Origin: Mesorhizobium sp.
GTDB taxonomy: Bacteria > Pseudomonadota > Alphaproteobacteria > Rhizobiales > Rhizobiaceae
Reading direction: 5' to 3'
Length of the DNA stretch: 64,000 bases
NCBI GenBank assembly: GCA_004017535.1
Contig: SAJS01000010.1
Location: forward strand, 1 to 64,000
The notes below the pieces were generated by a model, which worked only from the letters and a program-made list of their open reading frames with translations, made no database searches and had not been told where the DNA came from. This document shows positions 52,348-61,371 of this stretch, one piece after another (positions within the stretch are counted from its first letter, which is position 1; each line of letters opens with the position of its first letter). The translations under genes were made by a program, and so were the position numbers.

Positions 52348-52671
52348 TTAGTCGCGCCGCACACTCGGCCGTGACCAGATGAGCGAGAAGCCTTCTCCTT
52401 CTTCGTCGTCGAAGAGGTTGGCGTAGATCGGGGCGTTGAAGCTAGGGTCGTCGAGCTTGAGGCCCAGATAGTCGCGGCCCTCGTTGGAGCGCTTCGACCA
52501 GGCGGCACCGATCTCGGCGCGGCCGACCACGACCCGATGGCTGGGGGCGTTCTCGCCGGTGGCGCGCTGGTCGGGGACGATGCGCACGTTCTTGGCCTGG
52601 ACGCTGAGGGTGACGATTTCGCCGGTGAACTCGTTGGAGCCGGTCTTCTTGAAAGTGCCGATGGTCGCCAT
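52348..52671 (-). CDS. DUF736 family protein (second copy)
   Basis: The 107-residue protein (MATIGTFKKTGSNEFTGEIVTLSVQAKNVRIVPD; RVVVGRAEIGAAWSKRSNEGRDYLGLKLDDPSFNAPIYANLF) is closer to the DUF736 consensus than the copy at 49008. It marks the right side of the excision-control group. Function unknown. Confidence 0.87.
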   Translation of the reverse strand: MATIGTFKKTGSNEFTGEIVTLSVQAKNVRIVPDQRATGENAPSHRVVVGRAEIGAAWSKRSNEGRDYLGLKLDDPSFNAPIYANLFDDEEGEGFSLIWSRPSVRRD

Positions 52672-53271
52672 TGTAAGTCTCCGTTTTCCGTTTCCCGAGC
52701 CCGCACCATTGCGGCCTCGATGGCGATCGGCAGGGCCGGAGGCGATCGGCGACGCACCTCCTCCCGGGGTCTCTGGCGCGCTTGCGCGCTGGGGTGGGAT
52801 GGGGCCTGACAGCCAAGGAGGGCTTTCTTGCCTCGCGAGGAATGTCGGCGCCTCGGGGACCCGCGCGACTTGTCGCGTGGGGTGAGGTCCGGCAGGGGAA
52901 GAAAGTTTGACGCGGCTGTTGCGTCATAGGCGATCGAGGCGCAGCCGGCCTTCGGCCAGATCAGGCCATTGAAGAGGGCGTTTGGAGCGGTCGACGTACG
53001 GTCAATAACGGAGAAGAGGCGGCCCTCACGCACCGGCAAACCGGCGTCACGGCATGCTCACCGGCTTCGTTTCCTCCCGCCATGCCGACGCTGTCGCATT
53101 GTCCTCGGCCGCCGCCACGGTGGTCGCCGCCGCGGACGTCCGACGACCGCTGAGACATGGTTCTGCCCATAGCGCTCCAGCAAGGTCCGCTTCTCCGGGC
53201 CTGCCATTGATCGGCGGCGCACACGCCCATCCCTCCGACATGAGACGGCGGGGCGACACCCTCACGGCTGC
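52672..53271. other. no convincing gene; probable decayed sequence
   Basis: I see no gene supported by motifs or start signals in this 600-base stretch. The frames that cross it have arginine- and serine-rich, low-complexity translations. It adjoins the broken membrane-protein gene at 53272-53737. Confidence 0.4.
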
Positions 53272-53737
53272 TCAGATCCTCCTGACGGCGATGACGAAGA
53301 TCAGGTCCGTGCAAGATCTCGGCCGAACCCCGGACCGACGCCCCCGCCATTCCGGCGACCCACACGAAGGCAGTCATCCCGACCGCCACCGCACCGATGA
53401 CAGAGAACGTTATCTGCCACGCCTCGAACGGCATGAGGTGCTTCACGATGCCATGCGTCGCATGGAAGCCGGTGGTCGCCGCCGGCGGCGAAGGCTGCGG
53501 CCACGATGAGCTTCAGCCACATGGGCCGGACGAAGGTGATGAGCAGATGGCCGACGGCGAGCGTGATCGCCCCCACGACGGCGCCGACCAGAACGGCGCC
53601 GGGGCTGCCGCACCGTGTGCGGCCAGGCCCGCGATCACGCCGACGCACGCCGGCAGCGCGAAGACGGCCAGCGTGAACAGCTGCCAGCAAAGCAGTCCGA
53701 TCGACGCGAGAGATGCAAATACGGCGCGCGGAAGTAT
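53272..53737 (-). pseudogene. small membrane protein gene broken by at least two indels
   Basis: Three frames on the minus strand together give a plausible multi-pass membrane protein: GLLCWQLFTLAVFALPACVG, then after a shift near 53600 GAVLVGAVVGAITLAVGHLL and MWLKLIVAAAFAA, and after a second shift near 53480 HLMPFEAWQITFSVIGAVAV and GMTAFVWVAGMAGASV. A possible end is LIFVIAVRRI with a stop at 53272, needing a third shift. No single frame gives a sensible protein, and the expected start codon reads ATA. It is either a decayed gene or an error-prone stretch. Confidence 0.5.
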
Positions 53738-53755
53738 GGCGCGAGAGCAACGGCG

Positions 53756-53791
53756 CCGGGAGCGGAAACCGTCGGCGATTTCCGCTCCCGG
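53756..53791. terminator. perfect 13-bp inverted repeat behind the 55-residue gene
   Basis: CCGGGAGCGGAAA at 53756-53768 and TTTCCGCTCCCGG at 53779-53791 form a perfect 13-base-pair stem with a ten-base loop. It begins ten bases after the stop of the 53801-53968 gene. It lacks a long T-run, so it may act with Rho or protect the mRNA end. Confidence 0.55.
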
Positions 53792-53800
53792 TCGAGCGTG

Positions 53801-53968
53801 TCACGGAGCGAAGGGATCGATCTCGTGGAGGATCGCGGCGGCATCGCCGTCATATTCGCTGGCGGGCATCACTGAGAGAGTGCCGTCGCCGGCCTGGAAG
53901 ATGATGATGGCAGCCATCAGAGTGGTAGCGAGGCTGAAGGCGTAGGCGTGGGCGTCGTTGAGAGACAT
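53801..53968 (-). CDS. small hypothetical protein (55 residues)
   Basis: The frame starts at ATG 53968 with AGGAGCC upstream and reads MSLNDAHAYAFSLATTLMAA, a hydrophobic first half that may insert in the membrane, then an acidic tail ending HEIDPFAP. I do not recognise a family. The good ribosome binding site and the strong hairpin just behind the stop support a real gene. Confidence 0.5.
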   Translation of the reverse strand: MSLNDAHAYAFSLATTLMAAIIIFQAGDGTLSVMPASEYDGDAAAILHEIDPFAP

Positions 53969-54679
53969 CGATCCGGCTCCTGGTTCGAGCGGAGGACCAT
54001 CCTCCGCTGACAGGCGCCCGTGTGTCGGACTCAGCGCTGCAATCACCGCGCAGGCGCAGCCGAAGCGGCGGCATGCTGGCATAGCCGACCCTTCACGGGT
54101 TGATGGCGTCAGGCGATCAGTCTGACCAAGGATCAGCGCAGATAAAGCGGAGAGATGGTGCCGCGCGGCGGTGCCGGGTTGATGCGGCGCATCGCACGGC
54201 GATCGAACAGAGCAGACGCAAAAGCCGTCGACGATGGCGCCTGTGCCTTCCCAAACTACGCGACGTCCCGGAGGCGCAGGCTGAATCCTCCGAGATCCGG
54301 CCGGTGGCGCGGCGTCAATCTGAAGGCAGCGGCGTTGTCGCGCCGGAGCCGATCTCAATCACCCAGCCGCCGCGCCTTAGCCAAGCGTGCAGTCCGCTGA
54401 CCTGACCACCGTCGGCTAACCCGAGGGGAGTTTCGTCTGCAGGCCTGCGGGACCAGCTACGCGCAATGGCGGTTCGGCACCCGGTCAGCCAGCGGCCGCC
54501 CAAGAGGCTGCGCAGCCGCGACCTCTTCATTCCCGGCCTTCTCATGGACAACATCAAAGTCAACACGCGCGTTGAGGCGAAATGCGGAATTTCTTGCGCG
54601 GCTTCGGATCGCAAGCCAAACCAGCGCGTTACAGCTCAAGCGATGTGCCGGCGCAGCTGTGGCACCAGGGGAGACGACG
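53969..54679. other. no convincing gene seen
   Basis: This stretch of about 700 bases holds overlapping short frames on both strands with no recognisable domains and no agreed direction. It is probably non-coding or eroded sequence between the conjugation module and the ligD cargo. Confidence 0.4.
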
Positions 54680-54864
54680 ATGGCAGACAACAAATCCAAG
54701 CGAGGCGCCGCCGACCGTCGGCAGGTCTCCGCCGGTGAAGGGTACGAGGTCGCCTACTCCGCCCGCAAGCAAGGTACAGGAGAGACCAGGCCGAGGCCCT
54801 GATCAAGCGGGTCGGCGATGACCGCGACAAGCTCGATGCGGCCGCGGAGAAACTGAAGAAATAG
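54680..54864 (+). pseudogene. DUF3606-like small protein gene with a one-base deletion
   Basis: AGGGGAG precedes ATG 54680. The frame gives MADNKSKRGAADRRQVSAGE and GYEVAYSARKQG, then fails and stops at 54802. Reading one base over restores DQAEALIKRVGDDRDKLDAA and EKLKK, ending at 54864. The total is one base short of whole codons, so a base was lost near 54775. The intact protein would be about 61 residues, of the DUF3606 type common in rhizobia and often near ligD. Confidence 0.65.
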
Positions 54865-54919
54865 GCTGCAGGTTGCGAATACGGCATCGGGGAATTCAGT
54901 TTCATACGAGCGAGGTCAA

Positions 54920-56812
54920 GTGAGCAAGTCAGCGTCGCGTCGGCCGACCAAAAAAGGGGCATCAGCCAGACCAGCCTCGGGCGGCATGGCCAATCTCGCA
55001 CCCCCGGCGTTCCGGCCCGTCCAGCTCGCAAAGCTGGTGGACACTGTCCCTGCCGGCGATCGCTGGATCCACGAGATGAAATACGATGGCTACCGCATTC
55101 TCGTCGCGGTGGGTGGCGGAGAGGCGCGTGCCTACACACGTTCCGGCCTGGACTGGTCCGGGCGCTTCCCCTCTATCCTTTCGGAAGCAGGCAAGCTTAA
55201 GATTCGATCCGCGCTCATCGATGGTGAGGCCGTTGTCATCGACGCCGAGGGGCGATCGAGTTTCCAGGCGCTCCAGAACGCCTTGAAGGGCGATCCCGCC
55301 AGCATCGATTTTTATGCCTTCGACCTGCTCCAACTCGGCGGCGAAGACCTGACGAGGCTTCCCCTCCTGGAGCGCAAGGCGAAACTGGAGGAAATTCTGC
55401 CGGCGAAGAACCCTATCCTTCGCTACTCCGACCATATCCAGGGCCGGGGCGAGGAATTGCTGAACCGCTTCTGCGACGCCGGGCTCGAGGGGGTAATCTC
55501 GAAACTAGCGGATTCGGACTATGTCGGCGCTCGCGACGGAAGCTGGCTGAAAATCAAGTGCATCAAACGCCAGGAATTCGTGCTCGTCGGCTGGACGCCG
55601 TCAGACAAGGACCGCGCGTTTCGATCGCTGATCCTCGGCGTCCATGACGGCGGAAAGCTGCGCTATGCCGGTAAGGTCGGAACCGGTTTCGATACCGCGG
55701 AGATGGCGCGGCTGATGAGGACCATGGCGCCGCTCGAGCAGAGCGCCGCCACGGTCGAAGCACCGCGCGCGGAGGTTCGCGGCGCGCACTGGATGCGTCC
55801 GAAGCTTGTCGTCGAGATAGCCTACACAGAGATGACCAACGAAGGGACACTGCGCCATCCAAGCTATCTCGGCCTGCGCGAGGACAAGAAGCCGGAAGCC
55901 GTTGCGCTTGAGACGGCGCAACGTACAGCAACCCTGCCGCCTCCGGCGACAAGCACGATCGCGATCAGCAATCGCGCCCGCGTGATTTACCCCGAAGCCA
56001 ACATCACCAAGGGTCAGCTTGCCGATCATTACGCCGACGTCGCCGCGATTATGCTTCCCTGGGCCGGAAACAGGCCGATCAGTCTTGTTCGCTGTCCGCA
56101 GGGCCGCGCCAAGAAATGCTTCTTCCAGAAGCATGACGCCGGCAGCTTCGGCGACAAAGTTCACCACGTCGGTATCGCGGAAAAGGACGGCCACGAGGAG
56201 CCGTACCTTTATGTCGACGATGCCGATGGGCTGATGACCTGCGTGCAGATGGGAACGATCGAGCTGCACGGGTGGGGCGCTCGGATCGAAGACGTCGAGA
56301 AGGCCGACCGCCTGGTGTTTGACCTCGACCCCGACGAGGGGCTGGATTTCGAGGCGGTGCGTGCCGCCGCGTTCCAGTTCCGGGACATTCTGAAATCGCT
56401 TGGGCTGACCACCTTCCCAATGTTGACGGGCGGCAAGGGCGTTCATGTGATCGCGCCGCTCACGCCCCGGGCCGAATGGCCCGAGGTGAAGGCCTTCGCC
56501 TCCGGGCTGGCGCAGGCGGTCGCCCAGACCGATCCCTCTCACTTCACGGCCGTATTGTCGAAGGCGAAACGGAAGGGGCGGATTTTTGTCGACTACCTGC
56601 GCAACCAGCGCGGCGCGACCGCGATCATGCCGTACAGCGCCAGGTCGCGGCCGGGGGCGCCGGTCGCAGCACCCATCACCTGGGCGGAAATGAAGACGAT
56701 TGATGCGCCCTCGCATTTCCACGTCGGCGATGCTCGTGAATTGAAGAAACGCGCAGCCAGCAAATCTCTGGCGGGGTGGGGTCGAGCCGACCAATTTTTG
56801 CCAGATCTGTAG
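54920..56812 (+). CDS. ligD: LigD-type ATP-dependent DNA ligase with polymerase domain
   Basis: The 630-residue protein has an N-terminal ATP-dependent ligase domain (EMKYDGYRI with the adenylated Lys54, GLEGVISKLADSDY, WLKIKC) and an OB-fold, then a C-terminal primase-polymerase domain (VIYPEANITKGQLADHYADV; LVFDLDPDEGLDF with the DxD; GGKGVHVIAPL). The N-terminal 3'-phosphoesterase domain of many LigD proteins is absent. It joins double-strand breaks by end joining, normally with Ku; no ku gene is in the window. Starts at GTG 54920. Confidence 0.9.
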   Translation: MSKSASRRPTKKGASARPASGGMANLAPPAFRPVQLAKLVDTVPAGDRWIHEMKYDGYRILVAVGGGEARAYTRSGLDWSGRFPSILSEAGKLKIRSALIDGEAVVIDAEGRSSFQALQNALKGDPASIDFYAFDLLQLGGEDLTRLPLLERKAKLEEILPAKNPILRYSDHIQGRGEELLNRFCDAGLEGVISKLADSDYVGARDGSWLKIKCIKRQEFVLVGWTPSDKDRAFRSLILGVHDGGKLRYAGKVGTGFDTAEMARLMRTMAPLEQSAATVEAPRAEVRGAHWMRPKLVVEIAYTEMTNEGTLRHPSYLGLREDKKPEAVALETAQRTATLPPPATSTIAISNRARVIYPEANITKGQLADHYADVAAIMLPWAGNRPISLVRCPQGRAKKCFFQKHDAGSFGDKVHHVGIAEKDGHEEPYLYVDDADGLMTCVQMGTIELHGWGARIEDVEKADRLVFDLDPDEGLDFEAVRAAAFQFRDILKSLGLTTFPMLTGGKGVHVIAPLTPRAEWPEVKAFASGLAQAVAQTDPSHFTAVLSKAKRKGRIFVDYLRNQRGATAIMPYSARSRPGAPVAAPITWAEMKTIDAPSHFHVGDARELKKRAASKSLAGWGRADQFLPDL

Positions 56813-56904
56813 CCCCGCTCCGCGATTGGCAGCAAGACTGGACTAGCGCTTCTCTACCTTGGCCTGAATGGAACCTGCCAAGATTGGCCCCGTTTGCCTG
56901 GACC

Positions 56905-58611
56905 ATGGCAAAAACCGATCCGCGGACAGTCGCCAGCCTGCTCAGGGAATACGCACATCGCACGTCGCTGCGCGGAGACAATCCCTATCGCACCAAGGCT
57001 TACCTGCGCGCTGCCGATAGCTTGGCTGTGTTGTCGCAACCACTTGATCGGATCATCGCCGCGGGCACCCTCACCAGAATCCCAGGCATCGGCGAAGCGA
57101 TCGCGGACATTGTGCGCAAGCTCTATGAAACGGGCACGCATCCAAGCCTTGAGAAGCTGCGCGAGGAAGTGCCGGCGGGGGTTCTGGAGCTGTTTGCCAT
57201 ACCGGGGCTCCGGCCCGACAAGATCCTGAAGCTTCATCAGGCGCTCGGCGTGAACTCGTTGGCTGACCTCGAAGCCGCAGCAAAGGCAGATCGCATCCGG
57301 CCAGTCAAAGGCCTCGGTGCTTCCCTTCAGACAAAGATCCTGCAGAACTTGGCCATCGCTCGAAGCGGCGAGACACAGCTTCACCTGCACAAGGCCGCGG
57401 CGCTCCTTGAGCATGCGGCCCTAGCCTTGAAGCAAGAGCATCCCGAGTTTTCGCGGGTGGAAATCGCCGGTGATTTCCGACGCGGTTGCGAACTTGTTGC
57501 TGACCTCGCACTGGTGGCACTGGGCAAGAAGCGGACCGAAACCGAGCAGTCCACGCTCAAGCTTGTCGTCACGGACAAGAAGCACTTTGGCGCCAGCCTC
57601 CTCGAAGCCACCGGTTCGGCGGCGCATCTTGACCAGTTGCGGATGTACGCGGCAGAGAGGGGGTTCGCTCTCAAACCCGACGGGCTCTACCGCGGGAGAA
57701 AGCTCGTCGCGTCAGCGACAGAGGCGGATATCTACGAAGCGTTGGACCTGCAGTTCATCGAACCTGAAATGCGTGAAGGCAGGGACGAGATTGAGCGGGC
57801 AGCGAGGCGGCAACTCCCTACCCTCATCCGGGACGAAGATCTGCATGGGATCCTGCATTCTCACACGACCGCATCCGACGGAACCGAGACGCTTGAGGCA
57901 ATGGCTGAAGCGACCCGTAGGCGCGGGTTCGAGTACTATGGCGTGGCAGACCATTCGCAGTCCGCCCACTACGCGGGTGGGCTCACATTCCAGGAGATTG
58001 CTGAACAACACCGCGAAGCCGATCGGCTGAATAAGAAGTATGGTGGAAAATTCCGCATCCTGAAGGGCATCGAGGCGGACATCCTGGTCGACGGTTCGCT
58101 CGATTATCCTGAGCACGTCTTGAGGCAGTTCGATTTCGTTGTAGCAAGCGTGCACAGCCGCTTCAGGTTGCCCGAGAAAGAGCAGACGGAACGTATCATT
58201 GCGGCAATCTCGAACCCCCTCACGACAATCCTCGGCCACATGACCGGTCGCCAGTTGCTGCGTCGCCCCGGCTACGGGCTCGACGTCGACAAGGTGCTCA
58301 AAGCGTGCGCGAAATATGGCGTCGCGGTCGAGATCAACGCGCATCCGTGGCGGCTCGACCTCGACTGGCGGTGGCATCAGAAGGCACTCGACTACGGATG
58401 CATCTTCAGCATCAATCCGGACGCGCATTCAATCCGCGAGCTCGACCACATGCATTGGGGAGTCGAGATGGCGCGAAAGGGAGGAATCCCCAGAGACCGA
58501 GTCCTGAACGCGATGGGTTTGGCGGCCCTCATTGCGCACTTTTCAAAGCGCAAGTCTACGTCGAGGACCCGCGGCAAGCGCCGCTGGCCTGCGCGGAAAG
58601 CTGTCGCATGA
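56905..58611 (+). CDS. polX: PolX-like DNA polymerase/PHP exonuclease with degenerate polymerase site
   Basis: The 568-residue protein has the PolX HhH region (RIPGIGEAIADIVRKLYETG), the nucleotidyltransferase palm (EIAGDFRRG at about 186-194) and a complete C-terminal PHP phosphoesterase domain (HSHTTASDGT at 318-327, VADHSQ, GIEADIL, ASVHSRF, NPDAHS). In the palm the usual Asp-x-Asp (GDIDIL) reads ADLALVA, with Ala202 for the second Asp, and the third carboxylate (usually D in DLRVV) reads LKLVV. Nucleotide addition is probably lost while the 3'-5' nuclease remains. Start ATG 56905 gives MAKTDPRTVASLLREYA. It lies 92 bases after ligD. Confidence 0.88.
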   Translation: MAKTDPRTVASLLREYAHRTSLRGDNPYRTKAYLRAADSLAVLSQPLDRIIAAGTLTRIPGIGEAIADIVRKLYETGTHPSLEKLREEVPAGVLELFAIPGLRPDKILKLHQALGVNSLADLEAAAKADRIRPVKGLGASLQTKILQNLAIARSGETQLHLHKAAALLEHAALALKQEHPEFSRVEIAGDFRRGCELVADLALVALGKKRTETEQSTLKLVVTDKKHFGASLLEATGSAAHLDQLRMYAAERGFALKPDGLYRGRKLVASATEADIYEALDLQFIEPEMREGRDEIERAARRQLPTLIRDEDLHGILHSHTTASDGTETLEAMAEATRRRGFEYYGVADHSQSAHYAGGLTFQEIAEQHREADRLNKKYGGKFRILKGIEADILVDGSLDYPEHVLRQFDFVVASVHSRFRLPEKEQTERIIAAISNPLTTILGHMTGRQLLRRPGYGLDVDKVLKACAKYGVAVEINAHPWRLDLDWRWHQKALDYGCIFSINPDAHSIRELDHMHWGVEMARKGGIPRDRVLNAMGLAALIAHFSKRKSTSRTRGKRRWPARKAVA

Positions 58612-58826
58612 GGCTCGAGTTCCTGTGGAAGAACCGATCTCGGACTAGGCGATGCCGGCGCCGCCAAGAGGGCGGCTGCAGCCATACGCGAGTGTCTTCA
58701 TGGCAGCCTGACTCTTGGAGGCTCCTGGTGCGGATATTCCAACACGGCAGTCAGTCCCGATGCGGATTTTCCCTTCTAAGGAAAGTCCGCGTCGCCAAGG
58801 TCCGACTGATGACTAACTATCGACAG

Positions 58827-59018
58827 TCAGGCTTTGTCGACGAGGTTCTTCACCGCGTCTTTGACCTGACCCTTCGCAACCTGCGCCTTGCCCTTGGTTT
58901 CCTGGACTTTGCCCTTGGCCTGTTCCTCGTGGTTGTCCACTGCCTTGCCCAGGGCCTGGCGCGCCTTTCCAGAGACCTCGTTGCCCTTACCTTTAACCTT
59001 GTCCGACGTGCTTCCCAT
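58827..59018 (-). CDS. CsbD family stress protein
   Basis: The 63-residue protein (MGSTSDKVKGKGNEVSGKAR; AKGKVQETKGKAQVAKGQVKDAVKNLVDKA) is a classic CsbD-type, lysine-rich, alanine- and glycine-rich helical protein induced by stress. AAGGAG lies before the ATG. It is convergent with polX, with about 215 bases between the stops. Confidence 0.85.
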   Translation of the reverse strand: MGSTSDKVKGKGNEVSGKARQALGKAVDNHEEQAKGKVQETKGKAQVAKGQVKDAVKNLVDKA

Positions 59019-59310
59019 AACGAGCTCCTTCTTGGATCCAGGCTTTCACTCCGCAAGAGAATCTACCAATCGACAATTGGTTCCAGTTCTAGAACACCGC
59101 GCCAAGGAAGGGCGGCGAGATGGGCGACGTAATCCTGACGGACGACGCGGCGTGGTCTGAGCCGCCGTGACATTGGGGCAATGCAGGGCGGCGGCAAATT
59201 TTTCCGGCCACGGAACATCCCGACCCATTGCAGGTTCGCATGGGGACGACTGAGGCCCATCCCGGCCTGTGCATTATGCAGGCAGAGCGCCTCGCCAACA
59301 GGAGACGGCC

Positions 59311-59775
59311 ATGAAACATCAGACAATCGAAGAACTGCATGAGGTCGCGGAAGTCGCGGCATCGCTTCCGGCTTTGACACGCCCTCAGCGCTTGGAACAT
59401 TGGGCAAGGCTGCTAGAGCGAAATCCCGAACAGTGCCTCGCCGCTTTCCCGGGCACGGAATACATGACGTTGGATGTGCGCGACAAAGCCCAGTCGCTGG
59501 GCTCCGCGCTCAGCATCGCTTTCGCCGATCCGGTGTTGCGCGCGGAAGGACTGAAAAACGACATGTATGGCGAAGCCAAGCGCTTCTTCGAGCTAACAGA
59601 TTGGCAGTTGCACGCTATTGTCTGCCATTGCCATGTCGGCGGGACGATGAAAGCCGGATGGACTGCTGTTCAAGTCCGCTCTGCAATCGGCGAGGAGGGC
59701 AAGCTCTTCAGCAAATTGCGCGAAGCGATCTCTCATTGGCCGGTATTCCGCATGTTGACCCATGCGAGGGAATAA
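59311..59775 (+). CDS. hypothetical protein (154 residues)
   Basis: I do not recognise this soluble protein. It starts at ATG 59311 after CAGGAGACGGCC and reads MKHQTIEELHEVAEVAASLP; a possible metal- or cofactor-binding block is WQLHAIVCHCHVGGTMKAGW with two cysteines and two histidines. It lies alone, divergent from csbD. It may be a cargo gene of the ligD region. Confidence 0.6.
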   Translation: MKHQTIEELHEVAEVAASLPALTRPQRLEHWARLLERNPEQCLAAFPGTEYMTLDVRDKAQSLGSALSIAFADPVLRAEGLKNDMYGEAKRFFELTDWQLHAIVCHCHVGGTMKAGWTAVQVRSAIGEEGKLFSKLREAISHWPVFRMLTHARE

Positions 59776-60158
59776 GACGCGCGCGAGCGAGCCAACTCTA
59801 ACGGTCAGTCGCTCGAACAGATATTTCGAACTTGACCGCGAATTTTAACAATAACGGGCGACTTGCGAACATGTCATCGCGTCACCCGTTTATCGCCCAC
59901 TGCCGAAGGCCGGCAGGCAGATTACGCCCGGACTTCTCGGATCTTGCCCCGCACAGGCGTCTCAAGACATGAGCTCACGGAATCGGCGTTCGTCAAAGGG
60001 ATGATTGGAATGTATCCGGTGCAGATCCTACTGCCTCGCTCAGACACATCGCACGGCGTTTGCGCGGCCAAAGTCAACGTCCAGGACGGGGCGCAAGCAA
60101 CTGGAAGCTGATAGGCAGCTAGCGCCACGGCTTCTGCGAAACTGAAGTCTGACGGCAC
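59776..60158. other. gene-poor stretch with a possible remnant
   Basis: No full gene was found. From 60001 a short plus-strand frame reads MIGMYPVQILLPRSD, which resembles the start of a small hypothetical family seen in rhizobia, but it loses similarity at once and ends at 60111. It may be a fragment. Confidence 0.3.
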
Positions 60159-61124
60159 TCATGTGCCGCCGGATTTCCAAACTGGGATGCCGAGCTTCCT
60201 GGCCTTGTCGGCGAGATTGTCATTGATGCCCGTACCCGGGAAGTGCATCACGCCTTTCGGCACGATCTGCAGCATCTCGTCGTTGCGTTTGAAGGGCGCT
60301 GCCCGGCCATGCTTCCGCCAGTCCGGCGCGAAGCCGATCTGCGGGACGTTGCGGTTCTTTGCCCAGAGCGAGGCAATCTTCTCGGCGCCTTTCGGCGACT
60401 TGCCGTGGACCAATACCATGTCGGGGTGCTTCTGATGCACTTGGTCGAGCTTGGCCCAGATCAGCCGATGGTCGTCATAATCGAGCCCGCCGGTGACGAC
60501 GATCTTCGGGCCGGGCGGCAGGAGCACCTCCTGGTCGGCGCGCTTCTTCGCCATCAGGAAATCGCGGCTGTCGATCATCGCCGCGGTCAGATTGCGATGG
60601 TTGACCTTCGATCCGCTGCGGGGAAGCCAGGGCTTACCGACATGGCGTTCGTAGTGCTCGGCGGCTTGGTCGCGCATCAGCTCGAAGGCGTTCTGGCGCT
60701 CGACGAGCGTCATGCCCTCGGAGATCAGGCGCTCCAGCTCGACCGATTTCACCTCGCTGCCGTCCTGTTCCCGCTGCGCCCGCTTCTGGGCTTGCTCATT
60801 GTCGTCGAGTTCCCGGCCGATCCGGTCGGTGGCGCGGTGGAAGACGTTGACGGTCGACCAGAGAAGATCGTCGAGGTCGGATTCGAGGCGCGTGTCCTCC
60901 AAGGTGCCGATCAGCGCGTCGAAGATGTCCGCGACAGCGCCCGCGACCTGGTTGCCGTCAGGCAGAAGCCGCCGGTCAGGCTCGTCAGCAAAGGGTCGGT
61001 AGCCGTGCAGCTGGAGTTCGTTGAGGACATGGTCGGCGGGCGAGGATTCGTGGTGTGGTTCGTAGTCGTCGTGATCGCGCACGGGATGCTCCGTCGGTTT
61101 GACCGCGACCGTCGCGGCCTTCAT
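60159..61124 (-). CDS. DUF2493 protein (SLOG-like) of the ICE backbone
   Basis: The 321-residue protein has the N-terminal block of these ICE proteins (HESSPADHVLNELQLHGYRPF; AVADIFDALIGTLEDTRLE) and a C-terminal DUF2493 domain with a SLOG/Rossmann nucleotide-binding pattern (KIVVTGGLDYDDHRLIW; VLVHGKSPKGAEKIASLWA; FPGTGINDNLADKARKLGIPV). It is a usual partner of the toprim and helicase genes upstream. Start ATG 61124 is probable; 61139 is possible. Confidence 0.85.
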   Translation of the reverse strand: MKAATVAVKPTEHPVRDHDDYEPHHESSPADHVLNELQLHGYRPFADEPDRRLLPDGNQVAGAVADIFDALIGTLEDTRLESDLDDLLWSTVNVFHRATDRIGRELDDNEQAQKRAQREQDGSEVKSVELERLISEGMTLVERQNAFELMRDQAAEHYERHVGKPWLPRSGSKVNHRNLTAAMIDSRDFLMAKKRADQEVLLPPGPKIVVTGGLDYDDHRLIWAKLDQVHQKHPDMVLVHGKSPKGAEKIASLWAKNRNVPQIGFAPDWRKHGRAAPFKRNDEMLQIVPKGVMHFPGTGINDNLADKARKLGIPVWKSGGT

Positions 61125-61371
61125 GGCGACGAAGCCCATGGGCCGGACGGCCAGGCACCCGGAGCGCAAGCGCAGGGCTCGATGGCTAAGGCCGGCTATT
61201 TTGGCTCGCGATGGAAAGCGGCCTTCAGGCCGCGCCGGAAAATAGTCGGCCGCCGCCATTGCCCGGCTGGCCGGCTTATGGGCCGATCGCCCCTCGAAGG
61301 TCGCGGCGCGGCCCCCTCCGGATTGCATCCGCCGAGCACGGCTGCGACCCGCTCGCCCGTTCTCCTGCCGG

